Below, one piece after another: positions 10,701-19,856 of a stretch of DNA of 64,000 bases. Numbering within the stretch: the stretch's first letter is position 1; the number at the start of each line of letters is the position of its first letter. The DNA is from Chlamydia sp. BM-2023 (lineage in GTDB: Bacteria; Chlamydiota; Chlamydiia; Chlamydiales; Chlamydiaceae), in contig NZ_CAXIED010000001.1 in assembly GCF_964023145.1 (NCBI RefSeq), positions 186,001-250,000 on the forward strand, given 5' to 3'. Both the position numbers and the translations under genes were made by a program. Below the pieces are notes generated by a model, which saw only the letters and a program-made list of their open reading frames with translations, was not told the origin of the DNA and ran no database searches.

Positions 10701-13141
10701 TCCCTCCTTATGTTCGTCAAGCGCTGATTAAGAAAACCCCTCTTCCACAAGTAGAAAGTGTCCGAGGTCTCTCCCCTGTCGTTGCTATTAAAAAAACAGG
10801 AACAAGAAAAAACTCTAGGCATTCACTAGCGTCATCTTTAGACATTACTAACAGCCTTGAAAAACTATTTGCTCTTTTAGGTGTGCCTCATTCCCCGGTA
10901 ACTGGGGATCCTCTTATAAAAATCACTCCACAAGCTATAGTGGACAAACTTCTCCAAGATCACGAAGCTGATTACGTAACAATAACAGCACCGTTATCCC
11001 CGGATGAAGATCTTGATATTACTTTAAAATCCCGAATGAAAGAGGGATATTTAAAGATATTTGCTAATAATGAATTTTATGATCTTGAGGATTCTCTTCC
11101 TGATATTTTAGAGGATCCCGCTATTGTTATTCTCCATACGAAGATCTCCAAACATCATGAATCTTCTTTATTATCATCATTAACATTAGCATTTTCTTTA
11201 TCACCGACACCACGACTGCATATTCATAACGACGGCCGGGTTATACATTCAGTATCCTATGTTTTAGGATGGCAAGATGCCTCAGGAATAAGCTATCCCA
11301 ATATCACTCGTAAGCATCTCTCTCGAGATCATATAGAAGGACAATGTCAGCAATGCTGCGGATCAGGGGCAATATTAAAGCTCTCCTTTATGGAGCATAA
11401 AGATAAAATCATTAATTATACTCCTCAGGAGCTCTTTGAACTTTTCTTTCCTGAGAGCTCTTCAGCACCTGTTCTTGCTCTTTTAAAACATTTAAAAATT
11501 CCCCAAGATAAGCCTATAAAATCTCTGACTGTTTCATCACAAAAAACCCTGTTTCAAGGTACTGAAAAGCATGCCGGATTAGAAAGAATTTTCATGGAGC
11601 ACTTTAATCGCTTACCTTCATGTCCTCTTTTACACCCACTAATTGCTTCTACTATATGTTTAGCATGTCATGGCTGGGGAATTCATACCTATGCTCAAGA
11701 GGTACGAATCGGGGAAACTTCTCTTATAGATCTTTATCAAGGAGACACGAATTTTCTTAAAAACTTCCTAGAGAAAATTACTGACAGCCAAGCGCATCCT
11801 ATAATTCAAGATCTACAAAACAAATTAGAATTCATTGATAAGGTGGGTTTAAGTTACATAACCTTAGGGCAGCAACAAGATACCCTTAGCGATGGAGAGC
11901 ATTACCGCCTTCATCTGGCAAAAAAGATTTCTACAAACCTTACTGATATTGTTTATCTTCTTGAGGACCCTTTATCAGGGCTCCACCCTCAAGATGTTCC
12001 TATACTAGTAAAGCTTCTTAAAGAGCTCGTTGCTAATAATAATACTGTTATAGCTACCGACCGTAATGAATTATTAAAGCTCTATGCCGAGCATACTATA
12101 GATCTTGGTCCGGGATCGGGTCCTGATGGAGGTTATCTAATATCTCAGCAGCCGTTATCTTTAGATAGCTCTCCTCATCAACACGAGCACTCTAAGGTCA
12201 CTTTAAATATAGATCTTTCGATTTATAACATAACCAATCTGCATGTAAAAGCTCCGTTAAATAGTATTGTTGCCATTGCTGGAGTGTCGGGGTCAGGGAA
12301 AACTTCATTATTAGTAGAAGGGTTTTATAAACAAGCACAGCAGCTAATAAAAACTGAGAATTACAAGCACTTTTCCCATGTGTTATTTTTAGATTCTCAT
12401 CCTTTATCTTCTTCGCAACGTTCGGACATCGGTACATATTTTGACATTACCCCACATTTAAGGAACTTTTATGCGTCACTAACGCAAGCAAAAGCCTTGA
12501 ATCTAACTTCCAGCATGTTTAGTACTAATACCAAGCAAGGGCAATGTAGCGACTGTTTAGGATTAGGATATCATCTAATAGATCGAGCTTTCTACGCTTT
12601 AGAAAAACGCCAGTGTCCTACATGTTCGGGATATCGCATTCAACCTTTATCTCAAGAGGTAGTTTACGAGGGAAACCACTTTGGAAAATTGCTACAAATC
12701 CCCATTAAAGATATTGCCTATCTCTTTCCTTTTCTTAAAAAAATTCATGCGCCTTTACAGGCACTTATAAATTCAGGACTTGGTTATTTACCTTTGGGTC
12801 AAAATCTCTCTTCCCTATCTTTAAGTGAAAGAATTGCTATAAAAATAGCACGATTCCTTCACCTCCCTCCCAAAGAACCCACATTATTTCTATTAGATGA
12901 GGTAGCCACCTCCTTGGACATAAATAAAAAATCCCAATTACAAATTTTATTTCGTAATTTGTTATCTCAAGGCCACTCTATTATCTATGTGGATCATGAT
13001 GTAAGGCTATTACAACATGCCGACTACATTATAGAACTAGGACCGGGATCAGGAAAATATGGAGGGAAACTTCTTTTTTCAGGAGAAACTAAAGATATAG
13101 CCTCCTCAACAACATCGTTGCTCAAAAGATATATGACGTGA
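7712..13141 (+). CDS. uvrA: Excinuclease ABC subunit A, double-length tandem fusion
   Basis: DNA damage-recognition ATPase of nucleotide excision repair. At 1809 residues it is about twice normal UvrA length: two UvrA units fused head to tail. Walker A motifs lie near residues 36 (GVSGSGKSS), 631 (GVSGSGKSS), 970 (GPSASGKHS) and 1524 (GVSGSGKTS). Each quarter has paired CxxC zinc-finger elements. ABC signatures are intact in the first unit (LSGGEQ near 480, LSGGEI near 813). In the second unit they are degraded: LSDGEH near 1391 and LSLSER near 1702. Walker B of the third ATPase reads LLEDP. A second possible start lies three codons in. It converges with pknD, one base apart. Confidence 0.95.
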   Translation: MRSMSTLPVCISGITVRNLKNISVEFLPGEIVLLTGVSGSGKSSLAFDTVYAAGRKRYVSTLPSFFATTLSSLPAPSIEKIRGLSPTIAVKQNHFAYHVHATVGSVTELSQHLALLFSLDGEARDPHTNEVLKLQSKEKILAILESIPDATQITLLAPLIDKSLASIQECIRQGYTKIRINNVISPIYSFLSSPIGEDTPADIVVDSLIKNESNNARLKVSLFSALSLGEGQCCVSTDLYEETFSTQIYIPETQQTYTPLTPQSFSPHSLHGRCFACQGTGMHLVIQDSSLIDQHLSIRQNCCKLAGNCSTYFYNALYQSLADTLGFSLDTPWKDLSNDIQQAFLYGHQHLVLPVRLFDPTLGKKMLSHKLWRGVLNDIGEKIRYAAKPSKYLPEGTTVQTCSKCHGTGIGEYASAATWQGKTFGEFQKMPLDDFFSFISPIKAASTSVREILDGLRNRLSLLIDLGLSYLTLDRTLATLSGGEQERTALAKHLGAELSGITYILDEPSIGLHPRDTHKLIRVIQKLRNQGNSILLVEHDEQMISFVDRIIDIGPGAGIFGGEVLFNGAPKDFLNNCDSLTAKYLRHELTIDIPSKRPLTKARLSLSHATTNNLKDVTISIPLERITAVTGVSGSGKSSLINDTLVPAIERVLQGEEDPNLNITKGKVERIVHITRDLPGRSQRSIPLTYIKAFDDLRELFAEQPRSKRLGLTKGHFSFNLSLGSCVECQGLGSTTLSEDFTPIPCGLCHGKRFQPQILEVHYEGKNIADILAMTAYEAEKFFQTTPHIHEKIHALCSLGLDHLPLGRPLSSLSGGEIQRLKLTYELLAPAKKPTLYILDEPTTGLHTHDIHALIHVLLSLTHQGHTVVIIEHNMHIVKISDYVIELGPEGGELGGYLLASCTPEELILLDTPTAKALQPYIQKTKNLPRVVQKSHIPNFPGEISIRDAHHHNLKHIDVTIPRNSLTAISGPSASGKHSLVFDILYASGNIAYAELFPPYVRQALIKKTPLPQVESVRGLSPVVAIKKTGTRKNSRHSLASSLDITNSLEKLFALLGVPHSPVTGDPLIKITPQAIVDKLLQDHEADYVTITAPLSPDEDLDITLKSRMKEGYLKIFANNEFYDLEDSLPDILEDPAIVILHTKISKHHESSLLSSLTLAFSLSPTPRLHIHNDGRVIHSVSYVLGWQDASGISYPNITRKHLSRDHIEGQCQQCCGSGAILKLSFMEHKDKIINYTPQELFELFFPESSSAPVLALLKHLKIPQDKPIKSLTVSSQKTLFQGTEKHAGLERIFMEHFNRLPSCPLLHPLIASTICLACHGWGIHTYAQEVRIGETSLIDLYQGDTNFLKNFLEKITDSQAHPIIQDLQNKLEFIDKVGLSYITLGQQQDTLSDGEHYRLHLAKKISTNLTDIVYLLEDPLSGLHPQDVPILVKLLKELVANNNTVIATDRNELLKLYAEHTIDLGPGSGPDGGYLISQQPLSLDSSPHQHEHSKVTLNIDLSIYNITNLHVKAPLNSIVAIAGVSGSGKTSLLVEGFYKQAQQLIKTENYKHFSHVLFLDSHPLSSSQRSDIGTYFDITPHLRNFYASLTQAKALNLTSSMFSTNTKQGQCSDCLGLGYHLIDRAFYALEKRQCPTCSGYRIQPLSQEVVYEGNHFGKLLQIPIKDIAYLFPFLKKIHAPLQALINSGLGYLPLGQNLSSLSLSERIAIKIARFLHLPPKEPTLFLLDEVATSLDINKKSQLQILFRNLLSQGHSIIYVDHDVRLLQHADYIIELGPGSGKYGGKLLFSGETKDIASSTTSLLKRYMT

Positions 13142-13142
13142 T

Positions 13143-15944
13143 TTATATAGGACGCTCTTCGGCAAGCCGATCGTAAGCAATTTGGCATTGATCGCGCTCT
13201 TCTATATTTCCCAAACAATGGGAAAAAATGAATTTCTGCATGAGGAATCTTCGTCGTTCTTGATAACTAAGGGCTCCCTCATCAATTCCTAGGGGGCTAT
13301 AAGCAAGTCCTAGTAAAGATCTCGGAGAAATATGGTCTTCACTACATCCTGAAAAATGTACATAAGCTAAAGAAGGATCTTCAACGAGGGCTAGCCAACA
13401 ACCATAAATAATAAAAGTGTGACTACGATCATCCAGCCATAAAGACTCGTCGTAGTTAGAAGATAGGAGATCATAAACTTTTTGATCATCTTGGAGCCAT
13501 AAATATGAGAGAAGCTCGTAGGGCAAAAGATATTCATAACGCTGCTCAGGAGAAACATAATTTTCTATTATGTTGATAGCGTTAAGGATAAGCTCCCCTT
13601 TTCCTCGCATCAAGGCATCTTTAGCAAACAAATCAAATAGATACAGAATCAGCACGGGATTTAAAACCGCAACATGAGAAAACACTTTTTCTGGGGTTTC
13701 TTGAGTTTGGATAGCTTCTAATCCCAAGAGAAACATAAGCAAATGATTCGGGGGTATTTCTACTATTTCTTCGTAGAAAGTTGTTTTGCTTATATTTTTG
13801 CGCAGTATTTCCGAGTATGTTGTGACAAACTGCATATCTCTTACCTCCATAGCTGCATAAAAGATATCAGCAAGAGCTCGGTAATCTTTTATATCCCAAG
13901 ATCTTTGAAATAACCCTGGGAGAAAGGGAGTAAACCCAGACCAGAAGCTTAATAGCAGCTCCATTTTTGACGAGCGAACAGCCACAGGAGAAATATCTAA
14001 ACTACAAAACAGCGTATCTGCGATTTTTTCTTTTAAACTTTGTAAGAAATGTTCTTCTTCAGAAACTCCTATAGAATCGGGAGCCACATGAAGAGCCAAA
14101 AGCATAAATACTAGGGATATCCGATGATCTCTGTATAAGGCTTCATGAAGACGATAGATAACGTGATCACGCACTCGAGAAATCTCCGAACATTGAGCGT
14201 ATCTTTTCAACGCCAATAAGAGACTTTTTACCTCTTCATTATACTCTCCAAGTCGCTGATACACCAAAGCTTTTCCTAAATATTCTAGGGGAGCTGCACT
14301 ACCGTTATGTAAATTAGCGAACTCTTCGAGAGCCTGGGAAAACCCCTCTTGATCTTTATTTTCTGCGGCTTTTTCTAGTAGGGCTATCCCTATGCGAAAT
14401 TGCGCTTCGTATCCTTCTTTACGCCCTGGGAAAGACTCTGCTATTCTACGATAAAACGTCGCTGCGCGATCATAAAGTTTCTCATTAAGAAATGCATCGG
14501 GAACAGCTAAACAACTGACCTGCAATGCGCTACTACTTTCTAAAACGGCGATTTTCCCATAGAGATCTGAGATATCTTGAATTATAATACCAACGCGTCC
14601 TCCGCCAGATCCCGGCAAATAGTCCATGTGTAGCATCACAACAACACGATCTACGATCAAAGATAAGCGATGGTTTTGCTTTTCAAAAGCAACAAAAAAT
14701 TTCTCTTTATCATCTACATATCGGGAAGTTTTCTGTATCTCCAGGCCATTTTTCACTAGGGATACAAAAAGAACATTATCCTGAATTCGCAACCAAAAAC
14801 CGTAACCGTGGTAAAAATCACGAGGATCTGCCCCTTCTGAGGGGGGGAAAAGAATTCCGAAACCATCTTTTAATCCCTTTCGCGATAGGGTATATTCCAA
14901 ACGTACTTCTGAAAAACTTTCTAGTTTAGAAATTGCCAAGCTGTACCACAAAGCTGGCGATACTTCTAGCATGGGGAAATATTTAGATAATAAGATAGGC
15001 TCATGAAACTTCCAGCAATTTGCATCCTGAATATGTAAAACCATTCTTGGGGTCCACTCAGGACTACCTTCCAGATGTTGCTCTATAGCAGATTTTAATT
15101 CCCTTACGGACTGGTATCTCTTTTTAGGATCCGAAGCTAGAGCCTTCATCACCACATGAGAGAGAAACGGAGGAATTTCCCTGTGAGGGGCAACATCTTC
15201 AGGGGCACTAATCTGACAATGGAAATTTATTTTGCTCCCTTTCTTTTTTCGATAAGGGAACGACAATGTCAGCATCTGATAGAGAATTACCCCCAAAGCG
15301 TAAATATCTGTTCTTTCTGAGGCGGCAATGCCCTGCAAACGCTCGGGAGCCATATAATCAGGAGTACCTACAATTTTACCAGGTACTGTCATGTTAGAAA
15401 ATATCGATCCCTCTAGGGGAATATCAATATCTAAAAGGAGATCCTCTTCCATCTCTTGGGATAGAGCTGCTCCCCAATCTAAAATAACAACCTCACTGAA
15501 AAGCCCTAGCAAAACATTATCGGGTTTAAGATCTCGATGAAGGATTCCTCGAGAATGGACGTATTCTATAGTGGAGCAAATCTTATGAAAAATAGAAAGC
15601 AGATTCCCTACTGAAGTCTGCTCAGCAAGCTCCTTCGGCATAGAGTCGCATTGCCAAGCACTTTTCAAAAGGCTTTTAAGGGTATAACCTTCTATATAGG
15701 GCATGGTATAATAGACAGGATCGCTATCACTACAAATGGTAAAGACAGGGACAACCCCAGGATGTACAAGGTCAGCAGCTATCTTTGCTTCCCTAAGAAA
15801 ACGTTTTTTTAATAGATCATTATCAGAGAGATCCTCACGAATTCTCTTGAGAGCAACTTTACGCGAGCACACGGAATCATGGGCTAGATAAACCTCACCC
15901 ATGCCTCCTTTACCAATCATTCTGATAATATCGTAACGCTGCAA
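13143..15944 (-). CDS. pknD: Serine/threonine protein kinase PknD
   Basis: Hanks-type Ser/Thr kinase of 933 residues. The kinase domain fills the first ~290 residues: Gly loop GKGGMGEVY (11-19), ATP-binding Lys 33, catalytic HRDLKPDN from residue 136 and a metal-binding DWG near residue 156. The Phe of the usual DFG is replaced by Trp. The APE-like motif reads APERLQG. The long C-terminal region has no clear transmembrane helix; its helical part (about residues 480-930) resembles TPR-type repeats. It lies 20 bp after valS on the same strand and is probably co-transcribed with it. Confidence 0.92.
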   Translation of the reverse strand: MQRYDIIRMIGKGGMGEVYLAHDSVCSRKVALKRIREDLSDNDLLKKRFLREAKIAADLVHPGVVPVFTICSDSDPVYYTMPYIEGYTLKSLLKSAWQCDSMPKELAEQTSVGNLLSIFHKICSTIEYVHSRGILHRDLKPDNVLLGLFSEVVILDWGAALSQEMEEDLLLDIDIPLEGSIFSNMTVPGKIVGTPDYMAPERLQGIAASERTDIYALGVILYQMLTLSFPYRKKKGSKINFHCQISAPEDVAPHREIPPFLSHVVMKALASDPKKRYQSVRELKSAIEQHLEGSPEWTPRMVLHIQDANCWKFHEPILLSKYFPMLEVSPALWYSLAISKLESFSEVRLEYTLSRKGLKDGFGILFPPSEGADPRDFYHGYGFWLRIQDNVLFVSLVKNGLEIQKTSRYVDDKEKFFVAFEKQNHRLSLIVDRVVVMLHMDYLPGSGGGRVGIIIQDISDLYGKIAVLESSSALQVSCLAVPDAFLNEKLYDRAATFYRRIAESFPGRKEGYEAQFRIGIALLEKAAENKDQEGFSQALEEFANLHNGSAAPLEYLGKALVYQRLGEYNEEVKSLLLALKRYAQCSEISRVRDHVIYRLHEALYRDHRISLVFMLLALHVAPDSIGVSEEEHFLQSLKEKIADTLFCSLDISPVAVRSSKMELLLSFWSGFTPFLPGLFQRSWDIKDYRALADIFYAAMEVRDMQFVTTYSEILRKNISKTTFYEEIVEIPPNHLLMFLLGLEAIQTQETPEKVFSHVAVLNPVLILYLFDLFAKDALMRGKGELILNAINIIENYVSPEQRYEYLLPYELLSYLWLQDDQKVYDLLSSNYDESLWLDDRSHTFIIYGCWLALVEDPSLAYVHFSGCSEDHISPRSLLGLAYSPLGIDEGALSYQERRRFLMQKFIFSHCLGNIEERDQCQIAYDRLAEERPI

Positions 15945-15964
15945 AAGTGCTTTGTCCTCTATTT

Positions 15965-18787
15965 TTAAGAAAACGACGCTAGTTTATCAAGAATACTTTG
16001 TAATTCTATACGATTATTTTTTAAGACTTCTTCTTTATTGCGCACAAGGTCCGGATTAGCCTTAGCGCGGAAATTTTCACTAGCCAATAAGCGTGAGACA
16101 CTTTCTATAGCGTTTTCTAAGCGATTTTTCTCTTTTTCTAAGCGGTTTTTTTCTTTAGTAATTTGTTCAAGAGGGACAAATATTCCAAGACGGATACTAT
16201 CAACAACCCCCAAACTATATACGCGATCTCTAGGTTCTTCCTGTAATTGCTCAATAGAAGATATTCCCCCAAGAGCTTTCATCATAGGTATGTACTGCCC
16301 TATGGGAATGTCCCTAGGACAAATAACAAAGGCTTCTAAAGAAACCCTAGGATCTAACTGCATCTCCCCACGAATATTTCTAACCGTATACACCAACCTT
16401 TCAGCAAGAGCAAAAGACTCGTGAAGGTTATCAGGAATAGCGATATCTATAACCCGAGGATAAGGAGCAAGCATATAAGAATCCGCCCGCAGCATATCCA
16501 AGGCATGGCTAGTGATTATATCAGAGCAACTTGTTGTAATATCACCAATAGCCTCTTTCATTTTTAAAAATAATGTTTCAGTAATAAAAGGAGCTATAGG
16601 ATGTAAAACACCTAAAACGTTCACCAACAAAACAGCTAGCAACTTCTGTTTTGTGATACGCTCCTGTTCACTACCCTGCTTACCAAATAATGTCGGCTTG
16701 ATAATCTCTATATATGTAGAACAAAAATCATTTCTGAAAAATTCATACGCCATAGATGTCACCTTATCAAAAGCGTAGTTTTGATAAGCAGCATCTAGCT
16801 GTTCTAACAAACGATTAAACCCATCCAGAATATAGTAATCTTCTATACCTAAAAGCGCTTCATCTATACCGGAGGCAAGATCTTCACTAGTTAACTTGGA
16901 AATATGACCAAAGATAAACCTAGCGCCGTTCCATATTTTATTGGCAAAGTTCTTATATTCCTCGAACAAACGATAATCAAGATCTATTTGTTCTCCTCGA
17001 TTTGCGCATGAACATAGTGCCATCCGTACAGCATCTGCACCGTAAGTAGCGATCATCGCTAAAGGATCGATAACATTACCTTTAGACTTAGAAAGTTTTT
17101 CCCATTTAGCTATAACATCCTCGGGCAATGTTTTACCCATGTCGTACTCACGCTTCTCATCTCCGGAAATATAGGTCCATTCTCCAAGATCGTTATAGCG
17201 TTTGTAAGATTTTCCAAAAATCAAACCATGTAAAAATACATCTGAAAAAGGCTTATTGCCAACCATAGCACTACAGAGTAGCACCATCCGCGTTACCCAG
17301 AAAAATAGAATATCGTGGCCGGTAATTAAAACCGCTGTGGGATAAAACTTGTCAAAATCACGAGATTCTAAATCTGGCCAACCTAAACAAGTTAATGGCC
17401 ATAATCCTGAAGAAAACCAGGTATCCAAAACGTCAGAATCTTGATACCATGCCTCGGGATCTTGAGCAACCTCATCGGGAATACCCTCGCCATCATAACA
17501 TATTATCCGGTCTTCATCATTCTTATGATACCATACAGGAATACGGTGTCCCCACCACAACTGCCGACTAATGCACCAATCTCTAAGGTTATTCACCCAA
17601 GACAAATAATTTTTCGTAAATTCTGGAGGGAAAATTTTTATTGAGTCACTATCAACAAACTCCCTTAAAGAATCGCGAAAGCTATCTACAGAAACAAACC
17701 ACTGTTTGGATAAATAGGGCTCAATGACTGCTCCTGAGCGATATGACACTCCAACTCTAAGTTTGTAAGGTTCTTTTTTAACAAATAACCCTAAAGTTTC
17801 TAATGCTACGATAATATCTTCGCGAGCTTGTTCTTTACTGAGGCCTGAGAATATTCCCCCATTATCGTTAATTTCCCCTGTAGGGGTGAGGATATTCACC
17901 ATTGGCAAGTTGTGATTTATTCCCGTGCGGTAATCATCTCTATCGTGTGCGGGGGTAATTTTTACTGCTCCGGTGCCAAATAAAGGATCAACGGACATAT
18001 CCGCAATAATAGGAATTTCACGATTAACAAAGGGCAGATGAACTTTAGCTCCTAGCAAATGGCTGTAGCGCTCATCATCAGGAGAAATAGCAATTGCTGT
18101 ATCACCGAGTAATGTTTCGGGACGTGTGGTTGCTACTACGATTTCTTCTGTGCTATCTACCACACGATAACGAATATAATAGAGCCAGCCCTCTCTCTCT
18201 TCATATTCCACTTCATCATCAGCAAGTGCTGTTTGTAAAATGGGATCCCAGTTAACAAGGTAATATCCCCTATAGATATGCCCTTTATCAAACAACACCT
18301 TAAATGCTTTTTTAACAGCACGATTTGCCAAGGGTTCCATAGTAAAGCGCAAGCGAGACCAATCACAAGAACACCCTAATTGGCGCAACTGAGAGAGGAT
18401 TACTGTTTCGCTTTTTTCTTTCCATTGCCAGACATGCTTTAAAAACTCTTCACGAGAAAAGTCTACGCGACGTTTTCCTAATGAGGCATATAAATGTCTT
18501 TCTACTATTGTTTGTGTAGCAATACCTGCGTGGTCGGTTCCGGGCACCCAACATACCTCAAACCCTGCCATACGTTTGTAACGAATAAGAACATCCTGAA
18601 GAGTATTTACAAGGGCGTGTCCCATATGTAAAATCCCCGTCACATTGGGTGGCGGCATAATAATAGCATAGGGGGGCTTGTCACTATCACTTTGTGCCGT
18701 GAACATGCCAGACTCTTCCCAAAAGGCGTAAAGTTTCTCTTCTAATCCCTTAGGATCATAGGCCTTAGGAAATTCATCCTCTTCCAT
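15965..18787 (-). CDS. valS: Valyl-tRNA synthetase
   Basis: Class I aminoacyl-tRNA synthetase that charges tRNA-Val. The 940-residue length is normal. The HIGH-equivalent HMGH follows PPPNVTGIL near residue 48, and the KMSKS-equivalent reads KLSKSKGN. The editing domain shows [12 protein letters not shown], and the C-terminal ~65 residues form the Lys/Glu-rich coiled-coil arm typical of ValS. It stands between pknD (20 bp downstream) and a lipoprotein gene upstream. Confidence 0.97.
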   Translation of the reverse strand: MEEDEFPKAYDPKGLEEKLYAFWEESGMFTAQSDSDKPPYAIIMPPPNVTGILHMGHALVNTLQDVLIRYKRMAGFEVCWVPGTDHAGIATQTIVERHLYASLGKRRVDFSREEFLKHVWQWKEKSETVILSQLRQLGCSCDWSRLRFTMEPLANRAVKKAFKVLFDKGHIYRGYYLVNWDPILQTALADDEVEYEEREGWLYYIRYRVVDSTEEIVVATTRPETLLGDTAIAISPDDERYSHLLGAKVHLPFVNREIPIIADMSVDPLFGTGAVKITPAHDRDDYRTGINHNLPMVNILTPTGEINDNGGIFSGLSKEQAREDIIVALETLGLFVKKEPYKLRVGVSYRSGAVIEPYLSKQWFVSVDSFRDSLREFVDSDSIKIFPPEFTKNYLSWVNNLRDWCISRQLWWGHRIPVWYHKNDEDRIICYDGEGIPDEVAQDPEAWYQDSDVLDTWFSSGLWPLTCLGWPDLESRDFDKFYPTAVLITGHDILFFWVTRMVLLCSAMVGNKPFSDVFLHGLIFGKSYKRYNDLGEWTYISGDEKREYDMGKTLPEDVIAKWEKLSKSKGNVIDPLAMIATYGADAVRMALCSCANRGEQIDLDYRLFEEYKNFANKIWNGARFIFGHISKLTSEDLASGIDEALLGIEDYYILDGFNRLLEQLDAAYQNYAFDKVTSMAYEFFRNDFCSTYIEIIKPTLFGKQGSEQERITKQKLLAVLLVNVLGVLHPIAPFITETLFLKMKEAIGDITTSCSDIITSHALDMLRADSYMLAPYPRVIDIAIPDNLHESFALAERLVYTVRNIRGEMQLDPRVSLEAFVICPRDIPIGQYIPMMKALGGISSIEQLQEEPRDRVYSLGVVDSIRLGIFVPLEQITKEKNRLEKEKNRLENAIESVSRLLASENFRAKANPDLVRNKEEVLKNNRIELQSILDKLASFS

Positions 18788-18841
18788 AATTCTCTATCCA
18801 AATCTTTATATTAATTTTAGAAGCGTCACGTTAGCAACATC

Positions 18842-19336
18842 TTAGATTTCTGGAGCGTCCACAGAGATGACGTCTGTCCAAAGATGATGTCGTCTACTGA
18901 CTATCTCCTTATCTCCACTAGATAAAGAAACCTTATAGGAAACAATACCTTGGCGATCATGATAATCATCACCTTTTAAACAGTAAACACGATACCCTGA
19001 AAGCTGACGAACTTCATATGTTAATTTTTCTATTTTCCCGTCGCCATAGTAAACCGAAAGATGCAAAGTTGCAGGAAGCACCTTCTGCATACGATAGGGC
19101 AAACTCCAGGTAACAACAACCTGTTGTCCAAATATCTCATGAACACAACTTTGTTCTATACCCAACTGTGCTGCAGCCGAATGGTCATTATCTACAAATT
19201 CTGTGAATGAAGATAATGACGGCTGAGAACACGCTGACAAACATAGCAAAGATACCAGAGGGAATAGAGCTATGATCAATAAGATCTTAGAATAATAATA
19301 GCGCAAAAACAAAAGCAAAGAGTGCAAAAGATTCAA
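18842..19336 (-). CDS. Putative lipoprotein at the end of the V-ATPase operon
   Basis: Conserved chlamydial hypothetical protein, function unknown. A hydrophobic N-terminus ends in a lipobox-like LSACS, so it is probably a lipoprotein with a ~130-residue beta-rich exported domain. The 164-residue reading uses a TTG start at 19336 and overlaps the end of atpK by 50 bases. No ATG fits a signal peptide, so a shorter TTG start inside the hydrophobic stretch is also possible. Same strand and direction as the V-ATPase genes. Confidence 0.7.
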   Translation of the reverse strand: MNLLHSLLLFLRYYYSKILLIIALFPLVSLLCLSACSQPSLSSFTEFVDNDHSAAAQLGIEQSCVHEIFGQQVVVTWSLPYRMQKVLPATLHLSVYYGDGKIEKLTYEVRQLSGYRVYCLKGDDYHDRQGIVSYKVSLSSGDKEIVSRRHHLWTDVISVDAPEI

Positions 19337-19712
19337 CTATCCCAATAGAAGCAAAAGATTTCCCGTAAATAGCTGAAGAACGTGCGTAGGCTTGAATAGC
19401 ACTTACACAACATTTCCCCTGCATTACAGCAGATATTAACAAAGCTACGCCTACAGAAAGTCCCATAGCAATAGCTCCGACAGCACTAACTTTACCATCT
19501 TTAATGCCATCACGAAGCAAAAGCATGAAAATTAATCCATAGATGGATTGTGATGAAGGCATTGCTGACAGGCCTATAATTTTTCCATGTCCTTCGTCAA
19601 TTCTGGACATCACAGCGTGTGAAGCAACGCCTGCCATGCCACAGCCCATGGCACTGCCTATCATTGCCAAGCCCATCGCTAAAACAGGACCAACAACCGA
19701 TAAATCAATCAT
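19287..19712 (-). CDS. atpK: V-type ATP synthase subunit K (proteolipid c-ring)
   Basis: Membrane rotor subunit. The 141-residue protein is a duplicated two-helix hairpin with four hydrophobic segments, Gly-rich in the first hairpin (AMIGSAMGCGMAG) and ending in the ion-binding helix with Glu in GIVESFALF. Length and pattern match the bacterial/archaeal V/A-type K subunit. It is last of the ATPase subunits in the operon, separated from atpI by 144 bp. Confidence 0.93.
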   Translation of the reverse strand: MIDLSVVGPVLAMGLAMIGSAMGCGMAGVASHAVMSRIDEGHGKIIGLSAMPSSQSIYGLIFMLLLRDGIKDGKVSAVGAIAMGLSVGVALLISAVMQGKCCVSAIQAYARSSAIYGKSFASIGIVESFALFAFVFALLLF

Positions 19713-19856
19713 TATGTACCTCTATATCTTAATAATAACCGCAAAAGAAAACTTCAAAGAACCAATTCTTTGATTATCTTCTGCTTACAACATGATCTTT
19801 TCTAATAACAACTACGAGATTCTATCAAACTATAGAATTATTATCTAAATCAATCC

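Noticed and set aside
12198..12437. 79-codon minus-strand frame inside the last UvrA quarter
   Set aside because: It lies over the fourth Walker A motif of uvrA; no independent support.
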